Shown: one piece after another, positions 17,420 to 26,041 of the stretch | Layout of the letters: the number at the start of each line of letters is the position of its first letter | Numbering within the stretch: the first letter of the stretch is position 1 | Source of the DNA: Methylococcaceae bacterium | Lineage (GTDB): Bacteria; Pseudomonadota; Gammaproteobacteria; Methylococcales; Methylomonadaceae | Assembly (NCBI GenBank): GCA_016715325.1 | Contig: JADKAL010000014.1 | Coordinates: 744,001 to 808,000 of the forward strand | Length of the DNA stretch: 64,000 bases | Direction of reading: 5' to 3' | Position numbers and translations under genes: made by a program | The notes under the pieces: generated by a model | What the model was told of the DNA's origin: nothing | The model's input: only the letters and a program-made list of their open reading frames with translations | The model's database searches: none

Positions 17420-17436
17420 AGCGATAACTATGCCAA
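17420..17436 (-). promoter_or_regulatory. Sigma54 promoter of the rtc unit
   Basis: The minus strand reads TTGGCATAGTTATCGCT. The GG (17433-17434) and GC (17421-17422) are separated by exactly 10 nt, as in the -24/-12 consensus TGGCAC-N5-TTGC. It faces the tRNA-like modules and slipin-rtcB, and the divergent gene encodes RtcR, a sigma54 activator. Transcription would begin near 17409. Confidence 0.75.
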
Positions 17437-17506
17437 AAAATTTTTTAGTGTTTAAATATTTATAACTATCTGATTATTTGTAATTAAAAATCATTTATGT
17501 AGTTTA

Positions 17507-17536
17507 TTATTGGGCTATAAAAAGATGAACTATACT
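17507..17536 (+). promoter_or_regulatory. Possible sigma70 promoter of rtcR
   Basis: TTATTG (-35 like) is separated by 18 nt from TATACT (-10), about 40 nt before the rtcR ATG. The AT-rich region 17440-17570 between the divergent promoters would also be expected to hold RtcR enhancer sites; none was identified with confidence. Confidence 0.4.
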
Positions 17537-17577
17537 AATAATGTTAGATTTATATATCGCCTTTATAAATATTTCTC

Positions 17578-19160
17578 ATGAAGAAAAAAGTAGTCATCGG
17601 CTTTATCGGTTCTCAACTGGATTCTGGTGTCGGGTCGGGACGTTGGGAAAAATGGCGGCCTACCGTATCGTTGACCCAACATGAAGATTTGGTCATCGAC
17701 CGTTTTGTCTTGTTTTACGACCGAAAATATCAGTCCTTACTTCAATTACTCACTGAAGACATCGCGTCGGTGTCCCCTGAAACTGAAGTGTTGCCGGTGG
17801 AAATGACGATTGCCGATCCTTGGGATTTCGGCCAGGTTTATGGCGCATTGTTCGATTTCTCCACGCACTATCCCTTCGATACTGAACGCGAAGACTACTG
17901 GATACACATCACCACCGGCACGCATGTCGCCCAGATTTGCTTGTTTTTGATGGTCGAAGCGCGCTACTTTCCCGGCATGTTGTTGCAAACCTCCCCCACC
18001 ACGCAGGCAAAAAAGCGGCTTGGTCGGCAGTTATGCCTTGATTGACCTGGACTTAAGTCATTACGACGCGATAGCCAAACGCTACGCTAAGGCGGAAGCC
18101 GATGCTATCGCCTTGTTGAAGTCCGGCATTGAGACACGCAATGCTGCCTTCAACCGAATGATCAGCGAAATCGAACATGTCGCCGTGCGCTCGAAAGCAC
18201 CGATGTTGTTGATGGGTCAAACTGGGGCGGGCAAGTCCTTTCTCGCCAAGCGTGTTTTTGAACTTAAAAAAGCCCGCCACCAAATCTCAGGTAGCTTTGT
18301 AGAAATCAATTGCGCAACGTTACGCGGCGATGGCGCAGCCTCGGCTTTGTTCGGCCATGTCAAGGGCGCATTCACTGGGGCACAACAAGACCGGGGCGGG
18401 TTGCTCAGGAGTGCGGATAAGGGTTTGTTGTTCTTGGATGAAATTGGTGAACTCGGCGCGGACGAACAAGCGATGCTGCTGAAAGCCATCGAAGAAAAAT
18501 TTCTTTCCGGTCGGCGGCGATAAACTGGTGAAGAGCGATTTCCAGTTAATTGCCGGAACCCACCGTGATTTAAGGCAAGATGTGGCTGCGGGACGATTCC
18601 GCGAAGATTTATTCGCCCGTATCAATTTGTGGACTTATGAGTTGCCGTCACTGGCACAGCGTCCGGAAGACATCGAGCCGAATATCGATTACCTGCTGGC
18701 GCAACAATCCGCCGAAATAGGCTGTAAGGTTAGTTTCAATAAAGAAGCGAGGCGTAAATATCTTCAATTTGCGACATCGCAGGCGGCTTTATGGCAGGGT
18801 AATTTTCGCGATCTCGGCGCTTCTATTTTGCGGCTGTCAACTTTGGCTGAAGGCGGGCGGATTACCGATGATCTGGTCGAGTATGAGGTTCAACGCTTGA
18901 GTAAACTTTGGGGGCAGGCGCGCGAAACTGAGTTCGCCGGATTAACGGAAATACTTGGCCTGGAGCAATTGGCGGAACTGGATTTATTCGACCGCTTGCA
19001 ATTACAAGCGGTGCTGAGTGTTTGCCGCGAATGTAAAAATCTTTCAGAGGCGGGTAGGAAATTATTCGCTGTTTCCAGAACTCAACGCGGTAGTACGAAT
19101 GATGCCGACCGCCTTAGGAAATATTTGGCACGATTTAATTTGGATTGGTCGAATCTGTAA
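17578..19160 (+). pseudogene. rtcR: Sigma54 activator RtcR (CARF-AAA+-HTH), two frameshifts
   Basis: RtcR activates rtcBA from a sigma54 promoter; in enterobacteria its N-terminal CARF domain senses RNA ends with cyclic phosphate. Here the N-terminal domain (MKKKVVIGFIGSQLDSG... to about residue 175) and the AAA+ domain (GQTGAGKS Walker A, GAFTGA loop for sigma54, LLFLDEIGEL Walker B) are present. So is the C-terminal Fis-like HTH region (NDADRLRKYLARFNL). Two indels split it into three frames: an extra A in an A6 run at 18009-18014 (TQAKSGLVGSYALID expected), and two missing bases near 18495-18502 (EEKRFFPVGGD expected). The AAA+ ATP site and GAFTGA are unchanged. Confidence 0.92.
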
Positions 19161-19195
19161 ACTTATGCCGGAATGAAAAATTGACGTTTACCGCA

Positions 19196-20470
19196 TTAGC
19201 AAAGCCTAGATAAGGGAAAATAGCAGCTAAAAGTGCTGCCTCTATGAAGTTCGCTGACGATATGTAAATGGGCGTCGTGTCTCAGAAGAACATGTTTGAC
19301 TATCGCTAAGCCCAATCCTGTTCCCGCTATTTTTTCGCTCCGCTTGATGTCCACCCGATAAAACCGTTCGGTGATTCTGGGAATTTCCGTTTCCGCAATG
19401 CCTTCGCCTTGATCGATAACGTCTAATATCCCGTTGCTTTCTGTCATTCGCCATTGGATTTTTACTACGGAGTTGACCGGAGAGTATTTCAAGGCGTTGC
19501 CTAACAGGTTGGAAAAGGCGCTACGTAATTCGTTTTCGTCGCCGTAAAGACGGACTGATGTAGACACGGTCAATTCAACACGTCCGGTGTATGGCGGCAG
19601 CTTTTCGGTTTCTTTACAAATCTTGTTCAGCAATACGGGTACGTCGACACAGTGAGTCTTTTTAGGTTGGGTTTCCAGATTCGATAAGAGCAGTAAGTCG
19701 TCGACTAAATGCTGCATCCGATCCGTTTGTTCAAGCATTTGCTGGAAGGAGTGGGAGAGTAAGGGCAACTGCGGTTCGTCCAGGTCTTGCAGGGTTTCCA
19801 GATAACCGCGCAATACGGTCAAAGGCGTTCGCAATTCATGGGATACATTGGCGACGAAATCCTTACGCATCTGCTCCATTTTACGCAACTGTGTTACATC
19901 CTGTGCGAGTAAGAGTCTCAAGCCCGCGCCGTAACTGACGACACGTACCGCTAAGGTTAGATGATTATTGGTGGGAGAGGGGATAATGATCGATTCATTA
20001 AAATGGCCTTCTTTTAGGTAACGGACAAAAATGGGGAAACGGATCAGGTTAGGGATGCGTTGTCCGCGGTCCGTGGCTTGGATTCCCAAGACGGTTTTTG
20101 CGGCATTGTTTGCCCATTCGATTTCGTCGTGCTTGCCCAGCACAACAGCGGCATCGGGTAAGGCATCGGTCGATTTTCTGAATTGGTCGATAATTTTCGC
20201 CAATTTCTTTTTGCGTTTCTTTTCGCTTTTTTTGATGATATAAACGTGATAGTAAATGTCTTCCCATATTCCTTTTGCTTTCGGATATTTTCCGCGTCCG
20301 CCATTACTAATCCATCTTTCAAAGCGATTGATCTGGACGACTTGCCAGCTTAACAAGCTGAACAGCAATATAAAAAGCAATGGGATGAACGTTCCCGTTA
20401 AGCTACCGAGTACGGCGACAATCACGAAGATCGTCGCGACTAAAACAAGCTCTTTTCCCCAAGCGGACAT
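19196..20470 (-). CDS. phoR: Phosphate regulon sensor kinase PhoR
   Basis: A 424-residue PhoR. There are two N-terminal membrane helices (about 7-47) with no large periplasmic loop, then a PAS domain (about 95-190). The H-box is NVSHELRTPLTVLRGY with H211, and the N, G1 and G2 boxes of the ATP-binding domain include GEGIAETEIPRITERFYR and GTGLGLAIVK. The kinase phosphorylates PhoB during phosphate limitation. It starts 5 nt after the phoB stop and is in the same operon. Confidence 0.95.
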   Translation of the reverse strand: MSAWGKELVLVATIFVIVAVLGSLTGTFIPLLFILLFSLLSWQVVQINRFERWISNGGRGKYPKAKGIWEDIYYHVYIIKKSEKKRKKKLAKIIDQFRKSTDALPDAAVVLGKHDEIEWANNAAKTVLGIQATDRGQRIPNLIRFPIFVRYLKEGHFNESIIIPSPTNNHLTLAVRVVSYGAGLRLLLAQDVTQLRKMEQMRKDFVANVSHELRTPLTVLRGYLETLQDLDEPQLPLLSHSFQQMLEQTDRMQHLVDDLLLLSNLETQPKKTHCVDVPVLLNKICKETEKLPPYTGRVELTVSTSVRLYGDENELRSAFSNLLGNALKYSPVNSVVKIQWRMTESNGILDVIDQGEGIAETEIPRITERFYRVDIKRSEKIAGTGLGLAIVKHVLLRHDAHLHIVSELHRGSTFSCYFPLSRLC

Positions 20471-20475
20471 CCGGT

Positions 20476-21168
20476 TTAATTCAGTAACGAAAAACGGTAG
20501 CCGAAACCGCGCACTGTTTGAACGAGATCTTCTCTTCCATATTCTGCAAGAATCTTACGTAAGCGCCTGACGTGGACATCGACGGTACGTTCTTCGATAT
20601 AAACGCTCCTTCCCCATACTTGATCGAGCAATTGGGTGCGATTGAATACTTTGTCTGGGTGAGTCATAAAAAACTGCATTAGGCGAAATTCGGTCGGGCT
20701 GACATCCAATTGATGTTCGCCGATGCTTAGTCGATGTTGTTCGGTATCGAGGATGAGATCGCCCAGGATCAATTGAGAAGGACCGAACAATTTGCCGCTT
20801 CTACGCAGTACGGCGCGTATTCTGGCCACCAGTTCTTTAGGCGAAAAAGGTTTGGTTAAATAATCGTCCGCGCCGATTTCCAGGCCCCTGACCTTGTCTT
20901 CTTCTTCGCCTCGTGCCGTTAGCAGGATGATAGGAATTTCCCGATAACTCGGATCTTTCTTTAAACGCCTAGCCCATTCGACACCACTGATGCCCGGAAG
21001 CATCCAGTCCAATACGATCAAATCGGGCAGATTATCGGATAACATTTTCTGGGCGGCATCGACTTCGCCAGCCGAAAGGGGCAAAAAGCCTGCTTGTTCG
21101 AGGATGATCGTTAACATCCCCCGAATAGCGATTTCATCTTCTACAACCAGGATAGTAATTTTTGCCAT
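20476..21168 (-). CDS. phoB: Phosphate regulon response regulator PhoB
   Basis: A 230-residue OmpR-family regulator with a receiver domain (E10, D11, phospho-acceptor D54 in LIVLDWMLPG, K in DYLTKPFSP) and a C-terminal winged helix (about 130-228, including RTVDVHVRRLRKIL and VRGFGYRF). It activates phosphate-starvation genes. A Pho box lies about 40 nt upstream, indicating autoregulation of phoB-phoR. No pst genes are in the window. Confidence 0.96.
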   Translation of the reverse strand: MAKITILVVEDEIAIRGMLTIILEQAGFLPLSAGEVDAAQKMLSDNLPDLIVLDWMLPGISGVEWARRLKKDPSYREIPIILLTARGEEEDKVRGLEIGADDYLTKPFSPKELVARIRAVLRRSGKLFGPSQLILGDLILDTEQHRLSIGEHQLDVSPTEFRLMQFFMTHPDKVFNRTQLLDQVWGRSVYIEERTVDVHVRRLRKILAEYGREDLVQTVRGFGYRFSLLN

Positions 21169-21208
21169 AGTGAGAGCTTAATTTAAAGCATGAATTGTAC
21201 CGGGTAGT

Positions 21209-21229
21209 ATGTTACAGGTTTATGACATC
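21209..21229 (-). promoter_or_regulatory. Pho box upstream of phoB
   Basis: The minus strand reads ATGTCATAAACCTGTAACAT. It agrees with the PhoB half-site pair CTGTCATA-N-CTGTCAT/C, with the 11-bp repeat spacing visible (TGTCATAA and TGTAACAT). It lies directly in front of phoB. Confidence 0.7.
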
Positions 21230-21407
21230 TATAAATCAATTAAAATAACTGAGACCGGATTCGCAAAAGCTCAAAAAGCTATACTTTTGAGCGAATTAAA
21301 TCGATAATTTAGGTTGGCGTCAGGTTAATTAAGGGAGTATCTAAATTACCGAAACGCTGTTTTAATCCATGAGTTAGCTTTTACCACAATTATGAGGGAA
21401 TTTGATT

Positions 21408-21815
21408 ATGAGTATGTTACAAGAATTTAAAGAGTTTGCTATGAAGGGGAATGTTGTCGATCTCGCCGTGGGCGTGATTATCGGCGGCGCATTCGGCAAA
21501 ATTGTTTCATCATTGGTTGCGGATGTCATCATGCCGCCGATTGGCGTAATGATGGGCGGTGTCGATTTCACTAAGCTTGGCGTTGTTCTAAAAGAAGCGG
21601 TTGACGATAAAACACCTGCAGTTTTGCTTAATTACGGAAACTTTATTCAATCCATTGTCGACTTTACGATTGTTGCTTTTGCTATTTTTATGGCGATTAA
21701 GCTTATGAACAAATTAAAAAGAACAGAGCCGCCTGCGCCGGAAGTACCGCCTGCACCGACAAAAGAAGAGTTGTTATTGACTGAAATCAGGGATTTACTT
21801 AAAGCAAAAAATTAA
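21408..21815 (+). CDS. mscL: Large-conductance mechanosensitive channel MscL
   Basis: 135 residues, matching the usual MscL size. An N-terminal amphipathic helix ([20 protein letters not shown]) leads into TM1 ([21 protein letters not shown]). A periplasmic loop, TM2 ([19 protein letters not shown]) and a C-terminal bundle with [13 protein letters not shown] linker follow. The channel opens on hypo-osmotic shock. The ATG at 21408 was chosen because GAGGGAA lies 8 nt upstream; the frame also has a TTG two codons earlier. A terminator follows. Confidence 0.96.
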   Translation: MSMLQEFKEFAMKGNVVDLAVGVIIGGAFGKIVSSLVADVIMPPIGVMMGGVDFTKLGVVLKEAVDDKTPAVLLNYGNFIQSIVDFTIVAFAIFMAIKLMNKLKRTEPPAPEVPPAPTKEELLLTEIRDLLKAKN

Positions 21816-21853
21816 CAATATTGATTCTTCGGTTTTTTACGGCCTTTTGACCG

Positions 21854-21889
21854 AGCGGGTCTTGATTTCGCTGGTTACCCGCTTTTTTT
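21854..21889 (+). terminator. Intrinsic terminator after mscL
   Basis: AGCGGGT pairs with ACCCGCT around a 16-nt loop and is followed by a run of seven T. Confidence 0.75.
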
Positions 21890-22006
21890 CAGGCCTGCAG
21901 AGGAATGGAGACGTTAGCTCGGATGGTTTTTAAACGATACAAAGCCGGATAATCGTTAATTTGGAAAACTTCGGTCAAGCTAAGGCTGGGTTGATGTCAA
22001 ACTATT

Positions 22007-22115
22007 GATTCGGTTCTTTATAAGGCTTAACCGTTCGTGTTGAACATGTCGAAACACAGGCCTTCTTTCGACAGGTTCAAGACGAAAGGGAGTAAAGACT
22101 TCACAGGGCCGAATC
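22007..22115. repeat. Palindromic repeat family B, copy 2
   Basis: The element begins GATTCGGTTC and ends GGGCCGAATC. The interior AACCGTTCGTGTTGAACATG, then GTCGAAACACAGGCC and TTTCGACAGGTTCAAGACG, matches the 2145 copy in the same orientation and the 63779 copy in the opposite orientation. It accounts for the middle of the 400-bp gap between mscL and gpsA. Confidence 0.75.
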
Positions 22116-22214
22116 AATAAAGTTAACGGTTTACAGCGGATGAATGGTGTAATCCCATTTCTTTAGTCTAAACCTTTTCCAGTAACAAGTTTTGAAAGCA
22201 CAGTTGATTAAATC

Positions 22215-23216
22215 TTAGGATTCGGCTTTTTGATCGCGCGACAGCAGGTTTTCGACGGCAGTTAAAGGGTTAAGACCTTCGTACAGAACCTTGTAGGTTT
22301 GTTCGGTAATAGGCATTTCGATGTTATGGCGCTTGGCAATTAAGTAGGTGTCTTTTGCGGCGGAAATGCCTTCCACCTCTTGTCCGATTTCTTTGAGAAT
22401 GGACGATTTTTCCTTCCCTTGTCCTAAAGCAAGGCCGAATCGACGATTTCTGGATTGGTTGTCGGTACACGTTAAGACTAAATCGCCGAGTCCGGCTAGA
22501 CCGATGAAGGTTTCTTGTTTGCCGCCGAGCTTTATTCCTAAGCGCGTAATTTCAGCAAGCCCGCGGGTGATTAATGCGGCTCGCGTGTTGGCGCCGAACC
22601 CCAAGCCATCGGCAATTCCAGCAGCAATGGCGAGTACGTTTTTAACGGCGCCGCCGACCTCTACGCCAATAACGTCGGAACTGGTGTAAGCTCTAAACCG
22701 GTCGTTGTGAAAGATATTCGCTAAGCGGTAGGCGAATTGCTCTTGTTGAGATGCTATTGTAATGGCTGTCGGCAGATTGTCCGTAACTTCGCGAGCGAAG
22801 GTCGGGCCGGAGAGAATGGCGGCCGGAACTTCAGGGTAAAGCACATCGGCAACCACTTGATGTAATAACGATCCATCTTCAGGATTGAAGCCTTTGGTTG
22901 CCCAAGCAATCTGCAGAGCGCTCTCGGCGACGAAAGGTTTGACTTGGGTTAATGTGCTTTTGAATGCGTGGCTGGGAACCGAAACCAAGATAATTTCGCT
23001 GAATTCAGCCGCGAGTTTTAAGTCTGAAGTAACGTCTAATCCAACCGGAAAAAGTTGTCCGGGCAAATAGCGCTCGTTTTTCCTATCTTTAGCGAGGCTT
23101 GCCATGTGTGCTTCATGATAACCCCATAATAAAACCCTACAACCGTTTTTGGCCGCCAATATAGCGAGTGCGGTGCCCCACGAACCCGCCCCGAGCACCG
23201 TAATCGAATGGCTCAT
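22215..23216 (-). CDS. gpsA: Glycerol-3-phosphate dehydrogenase [NAD(P)+]
   Basis: A 333-residue GpsA. The Rossmann motif is GAGSWGTAL at 8-16. LSGPTFAREV, VEVGGAVKNVLAIAAGI (catalytic Lys) and ALITRGLAEITRLG complete the family signature. It reduces dihydroxyacetone phosphate to sn-glycerol 3-phosphate for phospholipid synthesis. It lies downstream of secB by 18 nt, the gene order seen in E. coli. Confidence 0.97.
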   Translation of the reverse strand: MSHSITVLGAGSWGTALAILAAKNGCRVLLWGYHEAHMASLAKDRKNERYLPGQLFPVGLDVTSDLKLAAEFSEIILVSVPSHAFKSTLTQVKPFVAESALQIAWATKGFNPEDGSLLHQVVADVLYPEVPAAILSGPTFAREVTDNLPTAITIASQQEQFAYRLANIFHNDRFRAYTSSDVIGVEVGGAVKNVLAIAAGIADGLGFGANTRAALITRGLAEITRLGIKLGGKQETFIGLAGLGDLVLTCTDNQSRNRRFGLALGQGKEKSSILKEIGQEVEGISAAKDTYLIAKRHNIEMPITEQTYKVLYEGLNPLTAVENLLSRDQKAES

Positions 23217-23234
23217 TTACATCAATGCAGCAAA

Positions 23235-23705
23235 TTAATTGATGCTAGTAGAACCGGCGCTTTGTTGTTGAAGTTGTTGTAAATGTTGGCTGTATAAAGC
23301 GTCGAAGTTGACAGGCGCCAAAAGTAATTGCGGAAAGCCGCCTTTCGTGACTAAATCTGAAATAACTTCTCTAGCGTAAGGAAATAATATATTCGGACAG
23401 AAACTGCCTAACATCGGCCCCATTTCCTGCTCATTAAAGTTTTCCATCGTGAAAATTCCAGCCTGATTTACTTCGACGAGATAAGCGTTATTTTCGCCGC
23501 TTTTGACAGTAATCGTTACTGTTAAAGTGACTTCGTAAACCGTTTCATCGAGCTTATTAACATTTGTTCCTAAGTTGAAATCGACGATCGGTTCCCATTT
23601 TTCCCGGAATATTTTCGGCGCATTAGGCGTTTCGAAAGATAAGTCTTTGGTATAGATTTTTTGAATCGAAAATTGTTTTTCCAGCGAGTTGGTTTCTTCA
23701 GCCAT
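23235..23705 (-). CDS. secB: Protein-export chaperone SecB
   Basis: 156 residues with typical SecB segments: [19 protein letters not shown] near the N-terminus, [17 protein letters not shown], and the conserved [20 protein letters not shown]. The tetramer holds preproteins unfolded and delivers them to SecA. The usual glutamine-rich C-terminus ([11 protein letters not shown]) is present. The gene sits between the rhodanese gene and gpsA. Confidence 0.97.
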   Translation of the reverse strand: MAEETNSLEKQFSIQKIYTKDLSFETPNAPKIFREKWEPIVDFNLGTNVNKLDETVYEVTLTVTITVKSGENNAYLVEVNQAGIFTMENFNEQEMGPMLGSFCPNILFPYAREVISDLVTKGGFPQLLLAPVNFDALYSQHLQQLQQQSAGSTSIN

Positions 23706-23768
23706 GAGTTTAATGTTTGAATAGTTGATAGATAATTAATAAGGTTATGCTTTAGGCTAACCGTTGAC

Positions 23769-24230
23769 TTATTTTTTGCGGTTGACTTTAATCGGCAATT
23801 TATAATCTTCTTGCCAGGATTGCATGCCGCCGGTAATGACAAAAACCTCTTTAAGCCCGGCCTTCGTCGCTAATTTGGCGGCACTGGATGAACGAGTGCC
23901 GTCTTGGCAAACGATCAGAATTTGATTGCTTTTATAGGCATCCAGACTTGTAATTTGATCCTTTATTCTGCTAAAAGGCAGGTTTATGGCGCCTTCTATA
24001 TGACCTTTTTGGTATTCATCATGTTCGCGAACATCCAGTACAACCGTACTGCCGTTATTCATTTTGGTCACGGCGAGCAATGGCGAAACAAATCCGAATT
24101 TTTTAAGCGCCGCGTCGAACAACTCTTGAATGAGAAGGTAGGTTACGACAATGAGTGCGAGCGATAAAATGTAATGGTTCAAAACGAACTCGATAAGGCG
24201 ATCGGGTGTTACGGTAGCTAATACTGGCAT
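23769..24230 (-). CDS. yibN: Membrane-anchored rhodanese-like protein (YibN type)
   Basis: 153 residues. An N-terminal membrane segment (ILSLALIVVTYLLIQELF) is followed by a single rhodanese domain with VVLDVREHDEYQKGHIEGA and the active-site loop IVCQDGTRSS, whose Cys could carry persulfide sulfur. E. coli YibN holds the same place upstream of secB. It is divergent from gpmI across a 263-bp gap that must hold both promoters. Confidence 0.9.
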   Translation of the reverse strand: MPVLATVTPDRLIEFVLNHYILSLALIVVTYLLIQELFDAALKKFGFVSPLLAVTKMNNGSTVVLDVREHDEYQKGHIEGAINLPFSRIKDQITSLDAYKSNQILIVCQDGTRSSSAAKLATKAGLKEVFVITGGMQSWQEDYKLPIKVNRKK

Positions 24231-24493
24231 GACTGAATAAAGGTTAGTGCTCTGATGGCATTTAGGAATGTAGGAATTCGGTCAGGGCATTTACACGCCC
24301 ATAGTTAATTATATTTTAGTATAATGTCATCCGTTTGCGTCTAATTGTCGCACTTTTTGAATACAAAACGGATAAACCGGCGGAATAATACCTTATTTTC
24401 GCCTATTCCGGTAATGGAAAGTGGGTAAGCAAAGATTTTGAATTCCGTTTATGACGGGAATAGTGAGTTAAAAGTCTGGAGATAAAGAGTAAG

Positions 24494-26035
24494 ATGTCGA
24501 GTCGGCCAAAACCTGTTGTATTGCTGATCCTTGATGGGTTCGGTTATTCCGAGGAAAAAGAAAACAACGCTATCGCAATGGCGAATACCCCCTGTTGGGA
24601 TAGGTTACAAAAAGATTATCCTATGACTCTGCTGGGTTGTTCGGGCGAAGTGGTCGGCCTTCCCGACGGTCAAATGGGAAATTCTGAAGTCGGTCATATC
24701 CATATCGGTACCGGGCGTTATGTGCCTCAAGATTTCTCAAAGGTGAACGACGCCATTAAAGACGGCAGTTTTTTTACAAATCCGGTTTTGTGTCAGGCTG
24801 TCGATACCGCCAAGGAAAAAGGCAAGGCTTTACACATTATGGGACTATTATCTCCCGGCGGTGTACATAGTCATGAAACCCAAATCGCTGCGATGATTGA
24901 GTTGGCGGCAAATCGAGGTTTAAAAAAGATTTATTTACACGCGTTTTTGGATGGCAGAGACGTACCGCCTAAAAGCGCTACCAGTTCATTGCAACTTATG
25001 GACGATAAATTCAAGTCCCTCGGTGTCGGAAGTATTGTATCGATTGTTGGCCGTTTTTATGCCATGGACAGGGATAAACGATGGGATAGAGTTCAACAAG
25101 GCTACAATTTGATTGTTAAAGGCGAGTCCGAACATCGTTTTACATCGGCTATATCCGCTTTAGAAGCCGCCTATGAACGGGGAGAAACGGATGAGTTTGT
25201 ACTACCTTCGTTGATTTTGGATGCAGACGGTCAGGCGGTTGTGCTCGATCCCGATGATTCGGTGGTATTTATGAATTTCCGTGCCGATCGGGCGCGAGAA
25301 ATTTCTCAAGCGATAACCGATGCCGATTTTGCCGGTTTCGAGCGCGGACATGTACATCATAAAGGTTGTTACACGACCTTAACCGAATATCATGAAGATT
25401 TTACCTATCCGGTTGCTTTCCCGACGGTCGATATTAAGAATAGTTTGGGCGAATATTTGTCGAAACTAGGGATGACCCAGCTTCGTTTAGCGGAAACCGA
25501 AAAATACGCGCATGTAACTTTTTTCTTGAACGGGGGCGTTGATGCGAGTTTTCCCGGCGAAGATAGAATCTTGGTGCCTTCACCGAAAGTCAGAACTTAC
25601 GACATGCAACCTGAAATGAGCCTGCCTGAAGTGACGGATCATCTTGTAGAGGCCATCGAAAGCGGTAAATACGATGTGATCGTTTGTAACTACGCTAACG
25701 GCGATATGGTCGGGCATACCGGGATAATTCCGGCTGCGATTAAAGCGGTAGAAGCCATAGATGCATCGTTGCAACGTGTTGTCGACGCACTCAAAGCTGT
25801 GGGCGGTAAAATGTTGGTGACGGCCGATCACGGCAATATCGAACAAATGGTAGACGACGAGGGTCAAATACAAACGGCGCATAGCACGAATCCGGTGCCT
25901 TTAATTTACGTTTGCGGAGAAGGAAAATTATCTCCCGGCGGCAGCTTGAAAGATTTAGCGCCGACTGTTTTATCGATATTAGGCGTTGGACAGCCACCTG
26001 AAATGACCGGTAAATCGCTTATCGCACCTGTCTAA
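24494..26035 (+). CDS. gpmI: 2,3-bisphosphoglycerate-independent phosphoglycerate mutase
   Basis: A 513-residue GpmI. The metal and phosphoserine site is GQMGNSEVGH with S64. LILDGFG at the N-terminus, FLDGRDVPP, RDKRWDRVQ, MNFRADRAREI and the second metal site NYANGDMVGHTG and TADHGNIE are all present. The enzyme interconverts 3- and 2-phosphoglycerate using two Mn2+. It begins a gpmI-envC-ctpA run, the conserved enterobacterial order. Confidence 0.98.
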   Translation: MSSRPKPVVLLILDGFGYSEEKENNAIAMANTPCWDRLQKDYPMTLLGCSGEVVGLPDGQMGNSEVGHIHIGTGRYVPQDFSKVNDAIKDGSFFTNPVLCQAVDTAKEKGKALHIMGLLSPGGVHSHETQIAAMIELAANRGLKKIYLHAFLDGRDVPPKSATSSLQLMDDKFKSLGVGSIVSIVGRFYAMDRDKRWDRVQQGYNLIVKGESEHRFTSAISALEAAYERGETDEFVLPSLILDADGQAVVLDPDDSVVFMNFRADRAREISQAITDADFAGFERGHVHHKGCYTTLTEYHEDFTYPVAFPTVDIKNSLGEYLSKLGMTQLRLAETEKYAHVTFFLNGGVDASFPGEDRILVPSPKVRTYDMQPEMSLPEVTDHLVEAIESGKYDVIVCNYANGDMVGHTGIIPAAIKAVEAIDASLQRVVDALKAVGGKMLVTADHGNIEQMVDDEGQIQTAHSTNPVPLIYVCGEGKLSPGGSLKDLAPTVLSILGVGQPPEMTGKSLIAPV

Positions 26036-26041
26036 TGCGGC

